Positions 1 to 7,013 are shown, counted from the stretch's first letter. The stretch: DNA of 7,856 nucleotides from Pseudomonadota bacterium (GCA_002401635.1 NVTQ01000071.1:3877-11732), one strand, 5' to 3'. Translations and numbers: made by a program. The notes: generated by a model from the sequence alone, not told the origin.

Positions 1-702
1 CCGAGTTTATGGCCGGCATTTTCTAAAACATTCATGGCATGATGCTCGCCCTGTAATGCTTTTTTATAAATTTCCTTACTATTAAGTTGTATGCCTGAAA
101 GATCAAAATAGTGTGCTGCAACGGCTGAAGCTGAAGCATAAGCCTCGACACAACCATAGCCACCACAGCCACAAGGACGCGCGGATGCATCTTGGCAGAT
201 GCGTAGATGCCCAAACTCCATCGCCATACCGCCTTCGCCTGTATAAGGCGTATGATTTAAAATTAGTCCGCCGCCAACACCTGTTCCAAGTGTGATGTGC
301 AGTAGGTTCTTTTGTCCCTTTGCCGCACCAAAATGTAGCTCACCTACCGCTGCGCATAACGCATCATTTTGTGCGGTGATGGGTAGGTTTAGGCTATTGG
401 AAAGCATTTGAGCAAGTTTGAAGTTTTTAAGGTTTGGTAAGTTGGGCGATGATGCCAATACGCCTGAGTTGCCTATAAAAAAACCAGGAAAACCAATGCC
501 AATAGCTCCTATTTTTGGTTCTTTTTTGATAAACGTATTAAAAAAAATCAGCCAATATTTGAATAACATTGTGTTCTGTTATGTTTGTATTGCTTAAGTC
601 AGCTTGTGTATATTTCTCATCATGAATATAGCCTGTTGCATCAATGATGGCAGCGCGGATGTTGGTTCCGCCTATGTCTGCGGCTAAAACGAGCTTACTC
701 AT
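1..702 (-). pseudogene. ROK-family sugar kinase (glucokinase-like), frameshifted and partial
   Basis: ROK kinases phosphorylate glucose or related sugars with ATP in the cytoplasm. The ATG at 702-700 opens MSKLVLAADIGGTN, whose DIGGTN is the N-terminal phosphate-binding motif. After about 54 codons the frame hits TAA (540-538), immediately after a run of eight T on the coding strand (540-547). The next frame, from 539 to the left edge, is open and continues the family: GIGFPGFF, AQNDALCAAVGE with the catalytic Asp, ITLGTGVGGG, MEFGH, and the zinc motif CGCGGYGCVE. Removing one T joins the halves into about 233 residues of an expected ~300; the C-terminus lies outside the window. The start codon overlaps the glgA stop (ATGA, 702-699) and has no Shine-Dalgarno of its own, which suggests translational coupling. 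The sugar specificity cannot be read from sequence. The break could be a real mutation, slippage at the homopolymer, or a sequencing error. Confidence 0.87.
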
Positions 703-2150
703 GGGCTGATGATTTGCTCATAAAGTGTTGCATAGGCTTGGGCAGAAGCGTCCCAAGATGAATCGCGCTTAAGTGCTTGTGTGCGAATGCCTGACCATTT
801 GCGAGGCTGGCGATACACAGCAATAGCCTCTTCCAAAGCTATATCAAAGGCTTCGCTTGTTGCTTCTGAAAAATGAAATCCTGTTGCTCCCTTTTCGGGG
901 TAGTTGGTAATGGTATCACTTAGTCCGCCTGTACTACGAGCCACAGGAACATTGCCATAACGCATTGCCATAAGTTGCCCCAAACCGCATGGTTCGAAGC
1001 GTGAAGGCATAAGGAAAATATCGCCACCTGCATAGATTTGACTTGCCAAAGTCATATCAAAACCGCAGTGAAAATACATTTGTGTGGGATGGGTTTCGGC
1101 GAGTTTGGTAAGCTGAGATTCGCTATAAGGGTCACCTGAACCGAGGATTACCAATTGATAACCGCGTGCCAGCCACTTTTCAGCATTGGCAATCAGTAAG
1201 TCAATGCCTTTTTGGTCAGCAAGGCGGGAAATAAGAGTGAGTAAGGGAATGTTATCCACGACTTCTAGCCCAGATGACTCTTGCAGAGCTTTTTTGCATT
1301 GTTTTTTACCAGCTATTTTACCTGCTGCGTAATTGGCAGGTAAGTTTTTGTCAGTGGCTGGGTTTAAGCTTTCCATATCAATGCCATTCACGATGCCTGT
1401 GAGTTTATTGCTATGATGTTGTAAAAATCCGTCCAATTCACAGCCATATTCAGGTGTTAGAATTTCTTTGGCATAGGTTGGGCTTACAGTGGTGATGGTA
1501 TCAGACATATGAATGCCCGCTTTCATGCAGTTGATTTGATGGTGAAACTCAAAGCTTCCTGGGTTGAAATGATGGCTTGGTAAGCCCAATCGGCTCATCC
1601 ATTCAGCTGGAAACACACCTTGGTAAGCAAGGTTATGAATGGTAAAAACAGTTTTGGCATGGGCAATATTGCTGTGATGTTGGTATTGGGTTTTGAGCAA
1701 TAATGGAATCATGCCCGTCTGCCAATCGTGGCAATGAATAATATCAATATTTGTTTTTAGTAGGGCTGCAGCTTCCAGTGCGACACGATCAAAGAGCACA
1801 TAACGCAGTAAATTATCGTCATAAGCGCCACCAGCAGGGCCATAAATACCCTCGCGGGCATACAAATCATCTTGCTCGATGAGAATGAAGTTTAGCCCAT
1901 TAACGCTGGCTTTATGTAGTGGGCAATGGCGCTGTATGCCATCTGTCCACATTTCAATAACATCACCCGTAGCCTTAGTTTGAACACCTGTTTTTTCAAT
2001 GATAGGACGATAAAAAGGCATAATAACAGTGATATCGTGCCCTAAATTTCGTAAGGCTTGAGGGAGTGCACCTGCAACATCAGCGAGCCCACCTGTTTTG
2101 GCAAGCGGTGCAGCTTCAGATGCAATAAAAATGATATGAAGTTTTTTCAT
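699..2150 (-). CDS. glgA: Glycogen synthase GlgA (ADP-glucose type, GT5)
   Basis: Transfers glucose from ADP-glucose to the non-reducing end of alpha-1,4-glucan; cytoplasmic, the elongation step of bacterial glycogen synthesis. The 483 residues match the family's usual ~480. The N-terminal GT5 domain carries K18-TGGL for ADP-glucose binding, the motif HCHDWQTG, and TIHNLAYQG. The C-terminal Rossmann domain carries SRLADQKGID (the Arg and Lys that contact phosphate) and RFEPCGLGQLMAMRYG with the conserved Glu, followed by STGGLSDTI. The chosen ATG (2150-2148) has AAGGGG five bases upstream (2156-2161), and MKKLHIIFIASEAAP is a normal GlgA start. The stop TGA overlaps the start of the ROK kinase, so the two are probably one transcript. 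No glgB, glgC or glgP is in the window. The gene is divergent from the cyclase, with 98 bp between them. Identity is near certain. Confidence 0.97.
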   Translation of the reverse strand: MKKLHIIFIASEAAPLAKTGGLADVAGALPQALRNLGHDITVIMPFYRPIIEKTGVQTKATGDVIEMWTDGIQRHCPLHKASVNGLNFILIEQDDLYAREGIYGPAGGAYDDNLLRYVLFDRVALEAAALLKTNIDIIHCHDWQTGMIPLLLKTQYQHHSNIAHAKTVFTIHNLAYQGVFPAEWMSRLGLPSHHFNPGSFEFHHQINCMKAGIHMSDTITTVSPTYAKEILTPEYGCELDGFLQHHSNKLTGIVNGIDMESLNPATDKNLPANYAAGKIAGKKQCKKALQESSGLEVVDNIPLLTLISRLADQKGIDLLIANAEKWLARGYQLVILGSGDPYSESQLTKLAETHPTQMYFHCGFDMTLASQIYAGGDIFLMPSRFEPCGLGQLMAMRYGNVPVARSTGGLSDTITNYPEKGATGFHFSEATSEAFDIALEEAIAVYRQPRKWSGIRTQALKRDSSWDASAQAYATLYEQIISP

Positions 2151-2191
2151 GGGTTCCCCTTCTTAGTCATGTAATCTTGTATGTTTGGCGT

Positions 2192-2219
2192 ATGATAACA
2201 AGTAGATGTTATTTGTCAG
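2192..2219 (-). promoter_or_regulatory. Candidate sigma70 promoter of glgA
   Basis: On the minus strand, CTGACA (2219-2214) and TATCAT (2197-2192) are 16 bases apart, and each matches the -35/-10 consensus at 5 of 6 positions. Transcription would begin near 2185, giving a leader of about 35 bases before the glgA ATG with its AAGGGG site. Found by eye only. Confidence 0.45.
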
Positions 2220-2242
2220 TTAGGCTGTTCATGAGCTAAGAT
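2213..2242 (+). promoter_or_regulatory. Candidate promoter of the cyclase gene, overlapping the glgA promoter
   Basis: TTGTCA (2213-2218) and TAAGAT (2237-2242) are 18 bases apart; they match the consensus at 5/6 and 4/6 positions. Its -35 lies on the same bases as the glgA -35 on the other strand. Transcription would start at about the ATG of the cyclase gene (2249), implying a leaderless or very short-leader mRNA. This fits the weak Shine-Dalgarno (ATAGG) there. The evidence is weak. Confidence 0.25.
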
Positions 2243-2248
2243 AGGCAT

Positions 2249-3838
2249 ATGTCCAAGATTATAGTGCGTGATGCCACGGGTGAACACAGCTATTCCATCC
2301 AAGATAGTGTAACGGTGGGGCGACATCCAAATAGTGTTATTTGTTTGCATGATCCGATGGTCTCAAAACATCATGCGCGTATTCAGCATATTGGCGAACA
2401 CTTTATTTATGAAGATTTAGCAAGCTCTAATGGCTCATTTTTGAATGGTATACGCGTTTCTAGGCATCCTTTTTCTGATGGGGATGTGATTACTTTGGGC
2501 AAAGTCGATTTGATTTTCCATGCTTTTTCTGAAGATGAAAAGCTGGCTAGTATGGTTGATATTTCTCGCATGTCACAGACGAGTGAGGTGCATGACCGTA
2601 TTGAAGTTGGTGGTTTGGAACAATTTCATGCTGAAAGTGAAGTCGCAGATTTAAATGTTTTGCGTGAAGATTACGAAAAGCTACGCTTGGGTAGTGAGCT
2701 GATGCATACGTTGGGAGCGCATCGTGAGCTATCAACAGTGCTTGAAAGTGCTGCCGATGAGTTGTTGCGTATTTTTCATGCAGATCGATGTATGATTATG
2801 TTGTATCAAAAGGAGCATGATGAACTTGTGCCGAAAGTGGTGCGAACACGTGTGGACTCGGGTGATCAGTTGGTGGTGTCGGGTTCAATATTGGCTGAAG
2901 TTCAGCAGAGTAAATTGGCTGTTTTATTGTCTGATGCGAGCCAAGATTCCCGTTTCGCACAGGCATCGAGCCTTATTATGCAGGGCATTAAATCCGTAAT
3001 GTGCGCGCCGATTATTGATGGTGAAGAATTTCTTGGCGTTGTGCATTTGGATAGTCAAAAGCATGGGGTTTCAGGCTTTACACGTAAGGATTTACAGCTT
3101 TTGACGGGTATTGTACAATATATAGCCATGGCTATAGCCAACGCACATTTGTTGAATAAGGTTGAGCAGGAAGCACGTTCTAAAGCGCAATTTGAACGTT
3201 TACTTTCCCCCAGTGTGGTTGAGCAGGTAATGAGTGGCGAAGTGAACCTAGAAAAAGGCGGGCAGTTGCGTGATGTGACGATTTTATTTGCCGATATCCG
3301 AGACTTTACACGCTTATCACATAACTCAGAGGCAACACGTATTGTCGCGATGCTTAACCGCTATTTTGAAATGGTGGTAGATATTGTATTTAAGCATGGT
3401 GGTACGGTTGATAAATTCATCGGCGATGAAATTATGGTGTTGTTTGGTACACCATTAGCCATGGAAGATGCCGCCGATAGGGCCGTAGATTGTGCCTTAG
3501 AAATGCAAGGCTCATTGAAAAAGTTCAACCTTGATCAGGAAAAATATGAGGAAGATGATATTCATATTGGTGTTGGCATAAATTCAGGGGAAGTGGTCGT
3601 GGGTTCGATTGGTTCAACACGTACTATGCAATACACCTGTATTGGCGATGCTGTGAACGTGGCTTCTCGTTTGACATCACATGCTAAGCCTAGTGAAGTT
3701 ATTATTAGTGATGTAACTAAAAAACGTTTAAAGAAAGTCTTTGATTATGAAGCTGTGCCACCATTCTCATTGAAAGGGATTGATGGCCCTACGGGAGCAT
3801 GGTTTGTGAAAGAAATTTTGGGTGATACCAAGCCATAA
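2249..3838 (+). CDS. FHA-GAF-class III adenylate/guanylate cyclase
   Basis: Soluble cyclase predicted to make cAMP from ATP, with two sensory modules. Residues 1-92 form an FHA domain (phosphothreonine binding: G24-R25, S39-K40-H41-H42, N61-G62, N66-G67). Residues about 145-300 form a GAF domain. Residues 300-340 are a linker ending in the cyclase-type segment ERLLSPSVVEQVMSGEV. Residues 341-495 form the catalytic domain. It looks active: metal-binding D349 (LFADIRDFT) and D393 (FIGDEIM), adenine-selecting K389, N470 and R474 for transition-state binding. Position 463, in QYTCIGDAVN, is Thr where class IIIa enzymes have Asp. Thr here marks class IIIb, a group including bicarbonate-stimulated cyclases such as CyaC. 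Lys389 with Thr463 favours ATP over GTP. There is no signal peptide or membrane segment. Frame and start are clear: the upstream ATG at 2231 meets a stop at once. The 125-bp gap to pgi shows no clear terminator, so co-transcription is possible. The partner phosphoprotein and the GAF ligand are unknown. Confidence 0.93.
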   Translation: MSKIIVRDATGEHSYSIQDSVTVGRHPNSVICLHDPMVSKHHARIQHIGEHFIYEDLASSNGSFLNGIRVSRHPFSDGDVITLGKVDLIFHAFSEDEKLASMVDISRMSQTSEVHDRIEVGGLEQFHAESEVADLNVLREDYEKLRLGSELMHTLGAHRELSTVLESAADELLRIFHADRCMIMLYQKEHDELVPKVVRTRVDSGDQLVVSGSILAEVQQSKLAVLLSDASQDSRFAQASSLIMQGIKSVMCAPIIDGEEFLGVVHLDSQKHGVSGFTRKDLQLLTGIVQYIAMAIANAHLLNKVEQEARSKAQFERLLSPSVVEQVMSGEVNLEKGGQLRDVTILFADIRDFTRLSHNSEATRIVAMLNRYFEMVVDIVFKHGGTVDKFIGDEIMVLFGTPLAMEDAADRAVDCALEMQGSLKKFNLDQEKYEEDDIHIGVGINSGEVVVGSIGSTRTMQYTCIGDAVNVASRLTSHAKPSEVIISDVTKKRLKKVFDYEAVPPFSLKGIDGPTGAWFVKEILGDTKP

Positions 3839-3963
3839 GTCCTACTGCTGCTCATATAAACCCTATGAAATTAAAATTTGATTCGTGTGATTTTTGAATA
3901 TCAAGGTGAAATGTTTGTCCGTGTGCGTTAGGGTACTGTGCTGAGGGTAAGGGGCTTTTATAT

Positions 3964-5613
3964 ATGACAACATTGATTGAATCTTCAGCATGGCAAGCAT
4001 TGCAAACGCACTATGACAGCATGAAAGATGTTCACATGCGTGACTTGTTTGCAGCAGATAGCACACGTTTTGAACGTTTTTCTTTGCAATTAGATGACTT
4101 GCTTTTGGATTACTCCAAAAATATTCTTACCGATGAGACGAAGAAGCTTTTGATGGATGTAGCACGTGAGCGTGGTGTGGAAGCTATGCGTGATCGTATG
4201 TATTCAGGGGAAGCGATCAATAACACTGAAAATCGTGCGGTATTACATGTGGCATTGCGTAATCGCTCGAATCGCCCGATTAAAGTCGATGGTAAAGATG
4301 TGATGCCAGAGATTAATGCCGTGCTAGAGCGTATGCGAGATTTTACCGAAAAAGTACGCAGTGGTGAATGGAAAGGTTGTACGGGTAAGCGTATTACTGA
4401 CATTGTGAATATTGGCATTGGCGGCTCTGATTTGGGACCAGTGATGGTCTGTGAAGCACTCAAACCTTATGCTAAGGATGGCTTGAAAGTACACTTTGTA
4501 TCCAATGTTGATGGCACGCAGATGGTTGAAACACTGAAAGGGTTGAGTCGAGAGCAAACCTTATTTGTGATTGTCTCTAAAACATTTACCACACAAGAAA
4601 CCTTAACCAATGCCAAAACAGCACGCAATTGGTTTTTAACCCGTGGTGGCAGTAAAGCGGCTGTTGCCAAGCACTTTGTAGCGGTTTCAACCAATGCCAA
4701 AGCAGTTGAGAATTTCGGCATTGATACAGAACACATGTTTGAATTTTGGGATTGGGTTGGTGGGCGTTATTCTTTGTGGAGTGCGGTAGGTCTTTCGATT
4801 GCTTTGTATTTAGGCATGGATTATTTTGAATGCATGCTGGAAGGCGCGCATGATATGGATGAGCATTTTCGAACTGCCCCACTGGAAGAAAATATCCCTG
4901 TGGTTTTGGGTATGCTTGGTGTGTGGTACAATAACTTTTGGCATGCTGATTCGCATGCGATTTTGCCGTATGATCAGTATATGCATCGTTTTTCTGCTTA
5001 TTTTCAGCAGGGTGACATGGAAAGTAATGGTAAATCAGTGACCCGCAATGGCGAAGCCGTCGATTATTCGACAGGGCCTATTATTTGGGGAGAGCCTGGT
5101 ACCAATGGGCAACATGCGTTTTATCAATTGATTCATCAAGGAACCAAGTTGGTTACCAGTGATTTTCTGGCACCGATTGATAGTAAGAATCCGATTGGTC
5201 AGCATCATATGATTTTATTATCGAATTTCTTTGCACAAACGGAAGCCTTGATGCTGGGTAAAACAGAGCAAGCGGTACGTGTCGAATTAGAGGCGAGCGG
5301 CCTTGAAAGCAAAGCTTTGGAAGATTTGCTGCCGCATAAAGTTTTTGCAGGCAATAAACCTTCAAATTCCATTTTATTTCAGAAACTAAATCCACGCACC
5401 TTGGGTAGTTTGCTTGCGATGTATGAGCATAAAATTTTTGTACAGAGCATTATTTGGGATGTGAATGCTTATGATCAATGGGGTGTTGAGCTGGGTAAAC
5501 AGTTAGCTCGTAAGATTTTGCCTGAATTGATGTTTGATGATGAAGTGCAGAGTCATGATGCTTCGACCAATGGTTTGATAAATTATTACAAGACACATCG
5601 TAAAGAATCATAA
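3964..5613 (+). CDS. pgi: Glucose-6-phosphate isomerase
   Basis: Interconverts glucose-6-phosphate and fructose-6-phosphate in the cytoplasm, linking glycolysis/gluconeogenesis with the glucose-6-P pool that feeds glycogen synthesis. The 549 residues equal the E. coli enzyme. Both family signatures are present: [16 protein letters not shown] (263-278) and [18 protein letters not shown] (495-512). The expected catalytic residues are E353 (DMESNGK), H384 (NGQHAFYQ) and K512, each offset by 2 from E. coli E355/H386/K514. The phosphate-binding stretch [10 protein letters not shown] (150-159) and SKTFTTQET (205-213) are intact. The ATG at 3964 has TAAGGGG at 3948-3954, nine bases upstream. The gene follows the cyclase by 125 bp on the same strand and lies opposite the glgA-ROK unit. 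The stop is only 3 bp from the inverted-repeat element, so any original terminator has been displaced or was never there. Confidence 0.98.
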   Translation: MTTLIESSAWQALQTHYDSMKDVHMRDLFAADSTRFERFSLQLDDLLLDYSKNILTDETKKLLMDVARERGVEAMRDRMYSGEAINNTENRAVLHVALRNRSNRPIKVDGKDVMPEINAVLERMRDFTEKVRSGEWKGCTGKRITDIVNIGIGGSDLGPVMVCEALKPYAKDGLKVHFVSNVDGTQMVETLKGLSREQTLFVIVSKTFTTQETLTNAKTARNWFLTRGGSKAAVAKHFVAVSTNAKAVENFGIDTEHMFEFWDWVGGRYSLWSAVGLSIALYLGMDYFECMLEGAHDMDEHFRTAPLEENIPVVLGMLGVWYNNFWHADSHAILPYDQYMHRFSAYFQQGDMESNGKSVTRNGEAVDYSTGPIIWGEPGTNGQHAFYQLIHQGTKLVTSDFLAPIDSKNPIGQHHMILLSNFFAQTEALMLGKTEQAVRVELEASGLESKALEDLLPHKVFAGNKPSNSILFQKLNPRTLGSLLAMYEHKIFVQSIIWDVNAYDQWGVELGKQLARKILPELMFDDEVQSHDASTNGLINYYKTHRKES

Positions 5614-5616
5614 GGT

Positions 5617-5782
5617 ATGGGAAGCTCTGAACAAGTCATAAACTCGCACCTTGTGCCCAGAATATCCAAACTCGGCATTGTAAATCTTCGCAATAGCAAG
5701 GCTATTACGTGCGGTTTCTACTTTGATTTTGAAGATTCTGAATCACAATCTACTTCATTCAGACTTATTCAGAACTTCCCAT
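5617..5782. mobile_element. MITE-like element with IS5-type terminal inverted repeats (166 bp)
   Basis: The two ends are inverted copies of each other. The left end is GGGAAGCTCTGAACAAGTC (5619-5637). The right end, read on the minus strand, is GGGAAGTTCTGAATAAGTC (5780-5762), 17 of 19 identical. The outer AT/AT pair also matches, giving 21-bp repeats with two mismatches. The ends resemble the IS5 terminus (GGAAGGTGCGAACAAGTC, from memory), so I read this as a non-autonomous or internally deleted IS5-family element. No transposase remains; the 61-codon open frame inside looks like chance. A 6-bp stem-loop (AATAGC, AAG, GCTATT; 5692-5706) lies inside, without a T tract. No convincing target-site duplication is visible (GTAT left, ATGC right of GGG/CCC). 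The element fills nearly all the space between pgi and the tRNA promoter. Confidence 0.72.
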
Positions 5783-5784
5783 GC

Positions 5785-5812
5785 TTGCCATGCAGAACTT
5801 GAAACATATACT
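5785..5812 (+). promoter_or_regulatory. Candidate tRNA-Ser promoter with GC-rich discriminator
   Basis: TTGCCA (5785-5790) and TATACT (5807-5812) are 16 bases apart, each 5/6 to the sigma70 consensus. They are followed by GCGCGCC, the kind of GC-rich discriminator found at stringently controlled stable-RNA promoters. Transcription would begin near 5819, about 60 bases before the tRNA. The -35 box starts 3 bp after the end of the inverted-repeat element. Confidence 0.5.
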
Positions 5813-5879
5813 GCGCGCCACTCAATGGATTCGTTGTGGTATGGATGCATTGAGAGAAACTAGGAACGCACGGAGACTT

Positions 5880-5969
5880 GGAGAGATGGCTGAGTGGCTG
5901 AAAGCGCACCCCTGCTAAGGGTGTATAGGTTTACTCCTATCGAGGGTTCGAATCCCTCTCTCTCCGCCA
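5880..5969 (+). tRNA. tRNA-Ser(GCU)
   Basis: Complete class II tRNA of 90 bases including the encoded CCA (5967-5969). The acceptor GGAGAGA (5880-5886) pairs with TCTCTCC (5959-5965), and the discriminator base is G5966. The anticodon stem CACCC/GGGTG encloses loop CTGCTAA, with anticodon GCT at 5914-5916, reading AGC and AGU serine codons. The long variable arm typical of tRNA-Ser is present (TATAGG, TTTACT, CCTATC; about 5924-5941). The T arm GAGGG-TTCGAAT-CCCTC occupies 5942-5958. Tandem tRNA genes are absent and no clear terminator follows. The sequence changes character within about 60 bases after the 3' end. Confidence 0.97.
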
Positions 5970-5974
5970 CCGTT

Positions 5975-6082
5975 GTGTTGGTCGGTTTGCTTTTCATGGT
6001 GCTGGTTTTGCTCTCTGGCTGCGATAATAAGCAGCAGAACAACATTCAGTGGCAGTTGCCATTGCAAGCGCCTGAAGGTTAA
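5975..6082 (+). pseudogene. Possible truncated lipoprotein gene (signal peptide with lipobox)
   Basis: From a GTG at 5975 this frame reads a hydrophobic stretch, VLVGLLFMVLVLLSGC, with a lipobox (LSGC, Cys codon 6020-6022). A short polar Asn/Gln-rich tail follows and ends at TAA 6080-6082. It would be a lipoprotein of about 35 residues. Doubts: no ribosome site, no basic n-region, a start only 5 bases after a tRNA, and everything after the Cys lies opposite what looks like genuine PilX-like coding sequence. It may be the head of a native lipoprotein gene cut at a breakpoint near 6020, or pure chance. Confidence 0.22.
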
Positions 6083-6224
6083 TAAGCCTCGCATTCGCTG
6101 CGCGCGATCGGTAGACGGCCTCTAGCCCTATTCCTGTTGCCGCAGCAAGAAGAGCACTCGCCATAATCAAAACGTAAATTAACAACGATGCACCGGCTAC
6201 TGAAGAATTTCTGAGGCGCATCAT
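5994..6224 (-). CDS. PilX-like minor pilin, probably truncated
   Basis: Likely an inner-membrane pilin-like subunit of a type IV pilus or related machine. After MMRLRNSSVAG comes one long hydrophobic helix (about residues 11-34, ASLLIYVLIMASALLAAATG). Then comes LEAVYRSRAANA and a segment ending TATECCSAAYYR (57-68). That layout, with a TM helix and then an alpha-helix ending in Ala-rich residues, Thr, Glu-Cys and Tyr-Tyr, is familiar from PilX-like pilins of the FYAADTGIECALYW kind. There is no Glu at position +5 after a Gly cleavage site, as is common in PilX/GspK-like proteins. The ATG overlaps the upstream pilin stop (ATGA, 6226-6222), so the two are translationally coupled. Only 76 residues are encoded, against perhaps 130-200 expected. 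The last eight (SQRAKPAP) look unrelated, and the stop is 25 bases from the tRNA. I infer that the C-terminal domain was lost at a junction. Confidence 0.6.
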   Translation of the reverse strand: MMRLRNSSVAGASLLIYVLIMASALLAAATGIGLEAVYRSRAANARLINLQALAMATATECCSAAYYRSQRAKPAP

Positions 6225-6748
6225 CAGTTCTTGTTGCTACGCAAAGTCACGCTCGTTCCAAATTCAATCGCCTCATCCCCTTGGCCCATCGTAAATTGCA
6301 GCACGATGTGCCGGGCATAAGGCGGAATTTGATCAGCCACCACAACAAGCTCACTCAGATCGACCAGATCTCTCGTCCCGTCCTGCGGATGGATTCTTCT
6401 CCAGACAGCAGATTCTTCTCCCGTCTTCATCCTCTCCCATTCGTATACGGTTATTTCATCATGGTCCGGAATTCGGTCATCATCTTTATCCGCATTCCAG
6501 ATACGAATGAATTTAGGCTGGAGTTCAAGAATCTGCCCTGCTTCACGAATATCCTGTGTGAATAATTGTATGGCGTTGTAGGCAGTACGCTTTTTACCAG
6601 AATGGCGCATATCTTCCCGAGTAACACTTATCCAATAGAAGAAAGATTGATTGATCGTTAACGCAATAACCCCCCAAATGGATATAACAATGAGAAGTTC
6701 TAAAAATGTGACGCCACGTACGCTTTTTGCCTTTAGCTCGGTAACCAT
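6224..6748 (-). CDS. Prepilin-like protein (PulJ/PilW type) with class III leader
   Basis: A type IV pilin or type II pseudopilin. The short basic leader MVTELKAKSVRG ends at G12. The mature end VTFLELLIVISIWGVIALTI has the required Glu at +5 (E17) inside the single membrane helix (about 13-35). This is the substrate pattern for a PilD/GspO prepilin peptidase. The rest (to residue 174) is a predicted extracytoplasmic domain whose end, VLQFTMGQGDEAIEFGTSVTLRSN, has the beta-strand pattern of PulJ/PilW proteins. Residues 87-98 form an acidic loop with Asp at 87, 89, 91 and 95 and Glu at 98, the spacing of an EF-hand Ca2+ site. The ATG has AAAGGA about seven bases upstream, 13 bp after the padR-like stop. 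It overlaps the next pilin by 4 bp. No secretion ATPase or prepilin peptidase is in the window. Confidence 0.85.
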   Translation of the reverse strand: MVTELKAKSVRGVTFLELLIVISIWGVIALTINQSFFYWISVTREDMRHSGKKRTAYNAIQLFTQDIREAGQILELQPKFIRIWNADKDDDRIPDHDEITVYEWERMKTGEESAVWRRIHPQDGTRDLVDLSELVVVADQIPPYARHIVLQFTMGQGDEAIEFGTSVTLRSNKN

Positions 6749-6761
6749 TGCCCGATCCTTT

Positions 6762-7013
6762 CTACTGAACGAGGTTCGTAATCGCTTTTGTTACCTTAGC
6801 ATAGCAAGCCGCACGCGCAGCACGAACACTAATGCCCCGTTTTGTGATGCTGTACAAGTGAACCTTGCGCTTGGTCTTGATCGTGATCCATTCGCCATTA
6901 ACCAGACCTTTTCTCTCCATGCGCTTCAGAACAGGATATATCGCACTCTGCTTTATCTCAAATATTTTGGTGCCTGCCTCTTGAAGCGCCTTGGTTATCT
7001 GATAACCATGCAT
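6762..7013 (-). CDS. PadR-family transcriptional regulator (winged helix), N-terminus interrupted
   Basis: A small DNA-binding protein; PadR regulators are dimeric winged-helix factors, often repressors. The 83 residues begin MHGYQITKALQEAG, the conserved start of helix 2. They continue with EIKQSAIYPVLKRMERKGLVNGEW (recognition helix) and the wing TKRKVHLYSITKRG. These core motifs are unmistakable. Helix 1, which normally precedes MHGY, lies in the same frame just upstream (7079-7017), behind a TAA at 7016-7014. As annotated from ATG 7013 the protein lacks helix 1, part of the wHTH core, and has no clear ribosome site. The C-terminus is short, so the full form (about 105 residues) would be a minimal one-domain PadR. 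The stop is 13 bp before the pilin gene start, and the gene sits inside a surface-protein operon. Confidence 0.85.
   Translation of the reverse strand: MHGYQITKALQEAGTKIFEIKQSAIYPVLKRMERKGLVNGEWITIKTKRKVHLYSITKRGISVRAARAACYAKVTKAITNLVQ

Noticed and set aside
3886..3909. Possible CRP (cAMP receptor) site upstream of pgi, suggested by TGTGA
   Set aside because: Only one half-site is present; no TCACA-like partner sits at the right spacing, so I do not use it to link the cyclase with pgi.
3863..4066. 67-codon minus-strand frame across the cyclase-pgi gap
   Set aside because: It overlaps the pgi start, has no motif, and its start and context do not suggest a gene.
4110..4882. Several minus-strand open frames of 77-117 codons inside pgi
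   Set aside because: Antisense shadows of a strongly conserved enzyme; they overlap each other and none has family features.
5617..5802. 61-codon plus-strand open frame after pgi
   Set aside because: It starts on the left inverted repeat and crosses the whole MITE-like element; there is no Shine-Dalgarno or known motif.
5880..5969. tRNA 3' end as a phage or island attachment site
   Set aside because: The neighbouring change of style makes it tempting, but no integrase gene and no second copy of the tRNA end are in this window.
5969..5995. Possible terminator after the tRNA (ACCG/CGGT stem followed by a T-rich stretch)
   Set aside because: A four-base stem with a ten-base loop is too weak, and the T stretch is interrupted.
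6281..6565. 94-codon plus-strand open frame
   Set aside because: Antisense to the PulJ/PilW-like gene, low-quality sequence, no ribosome site or motif.
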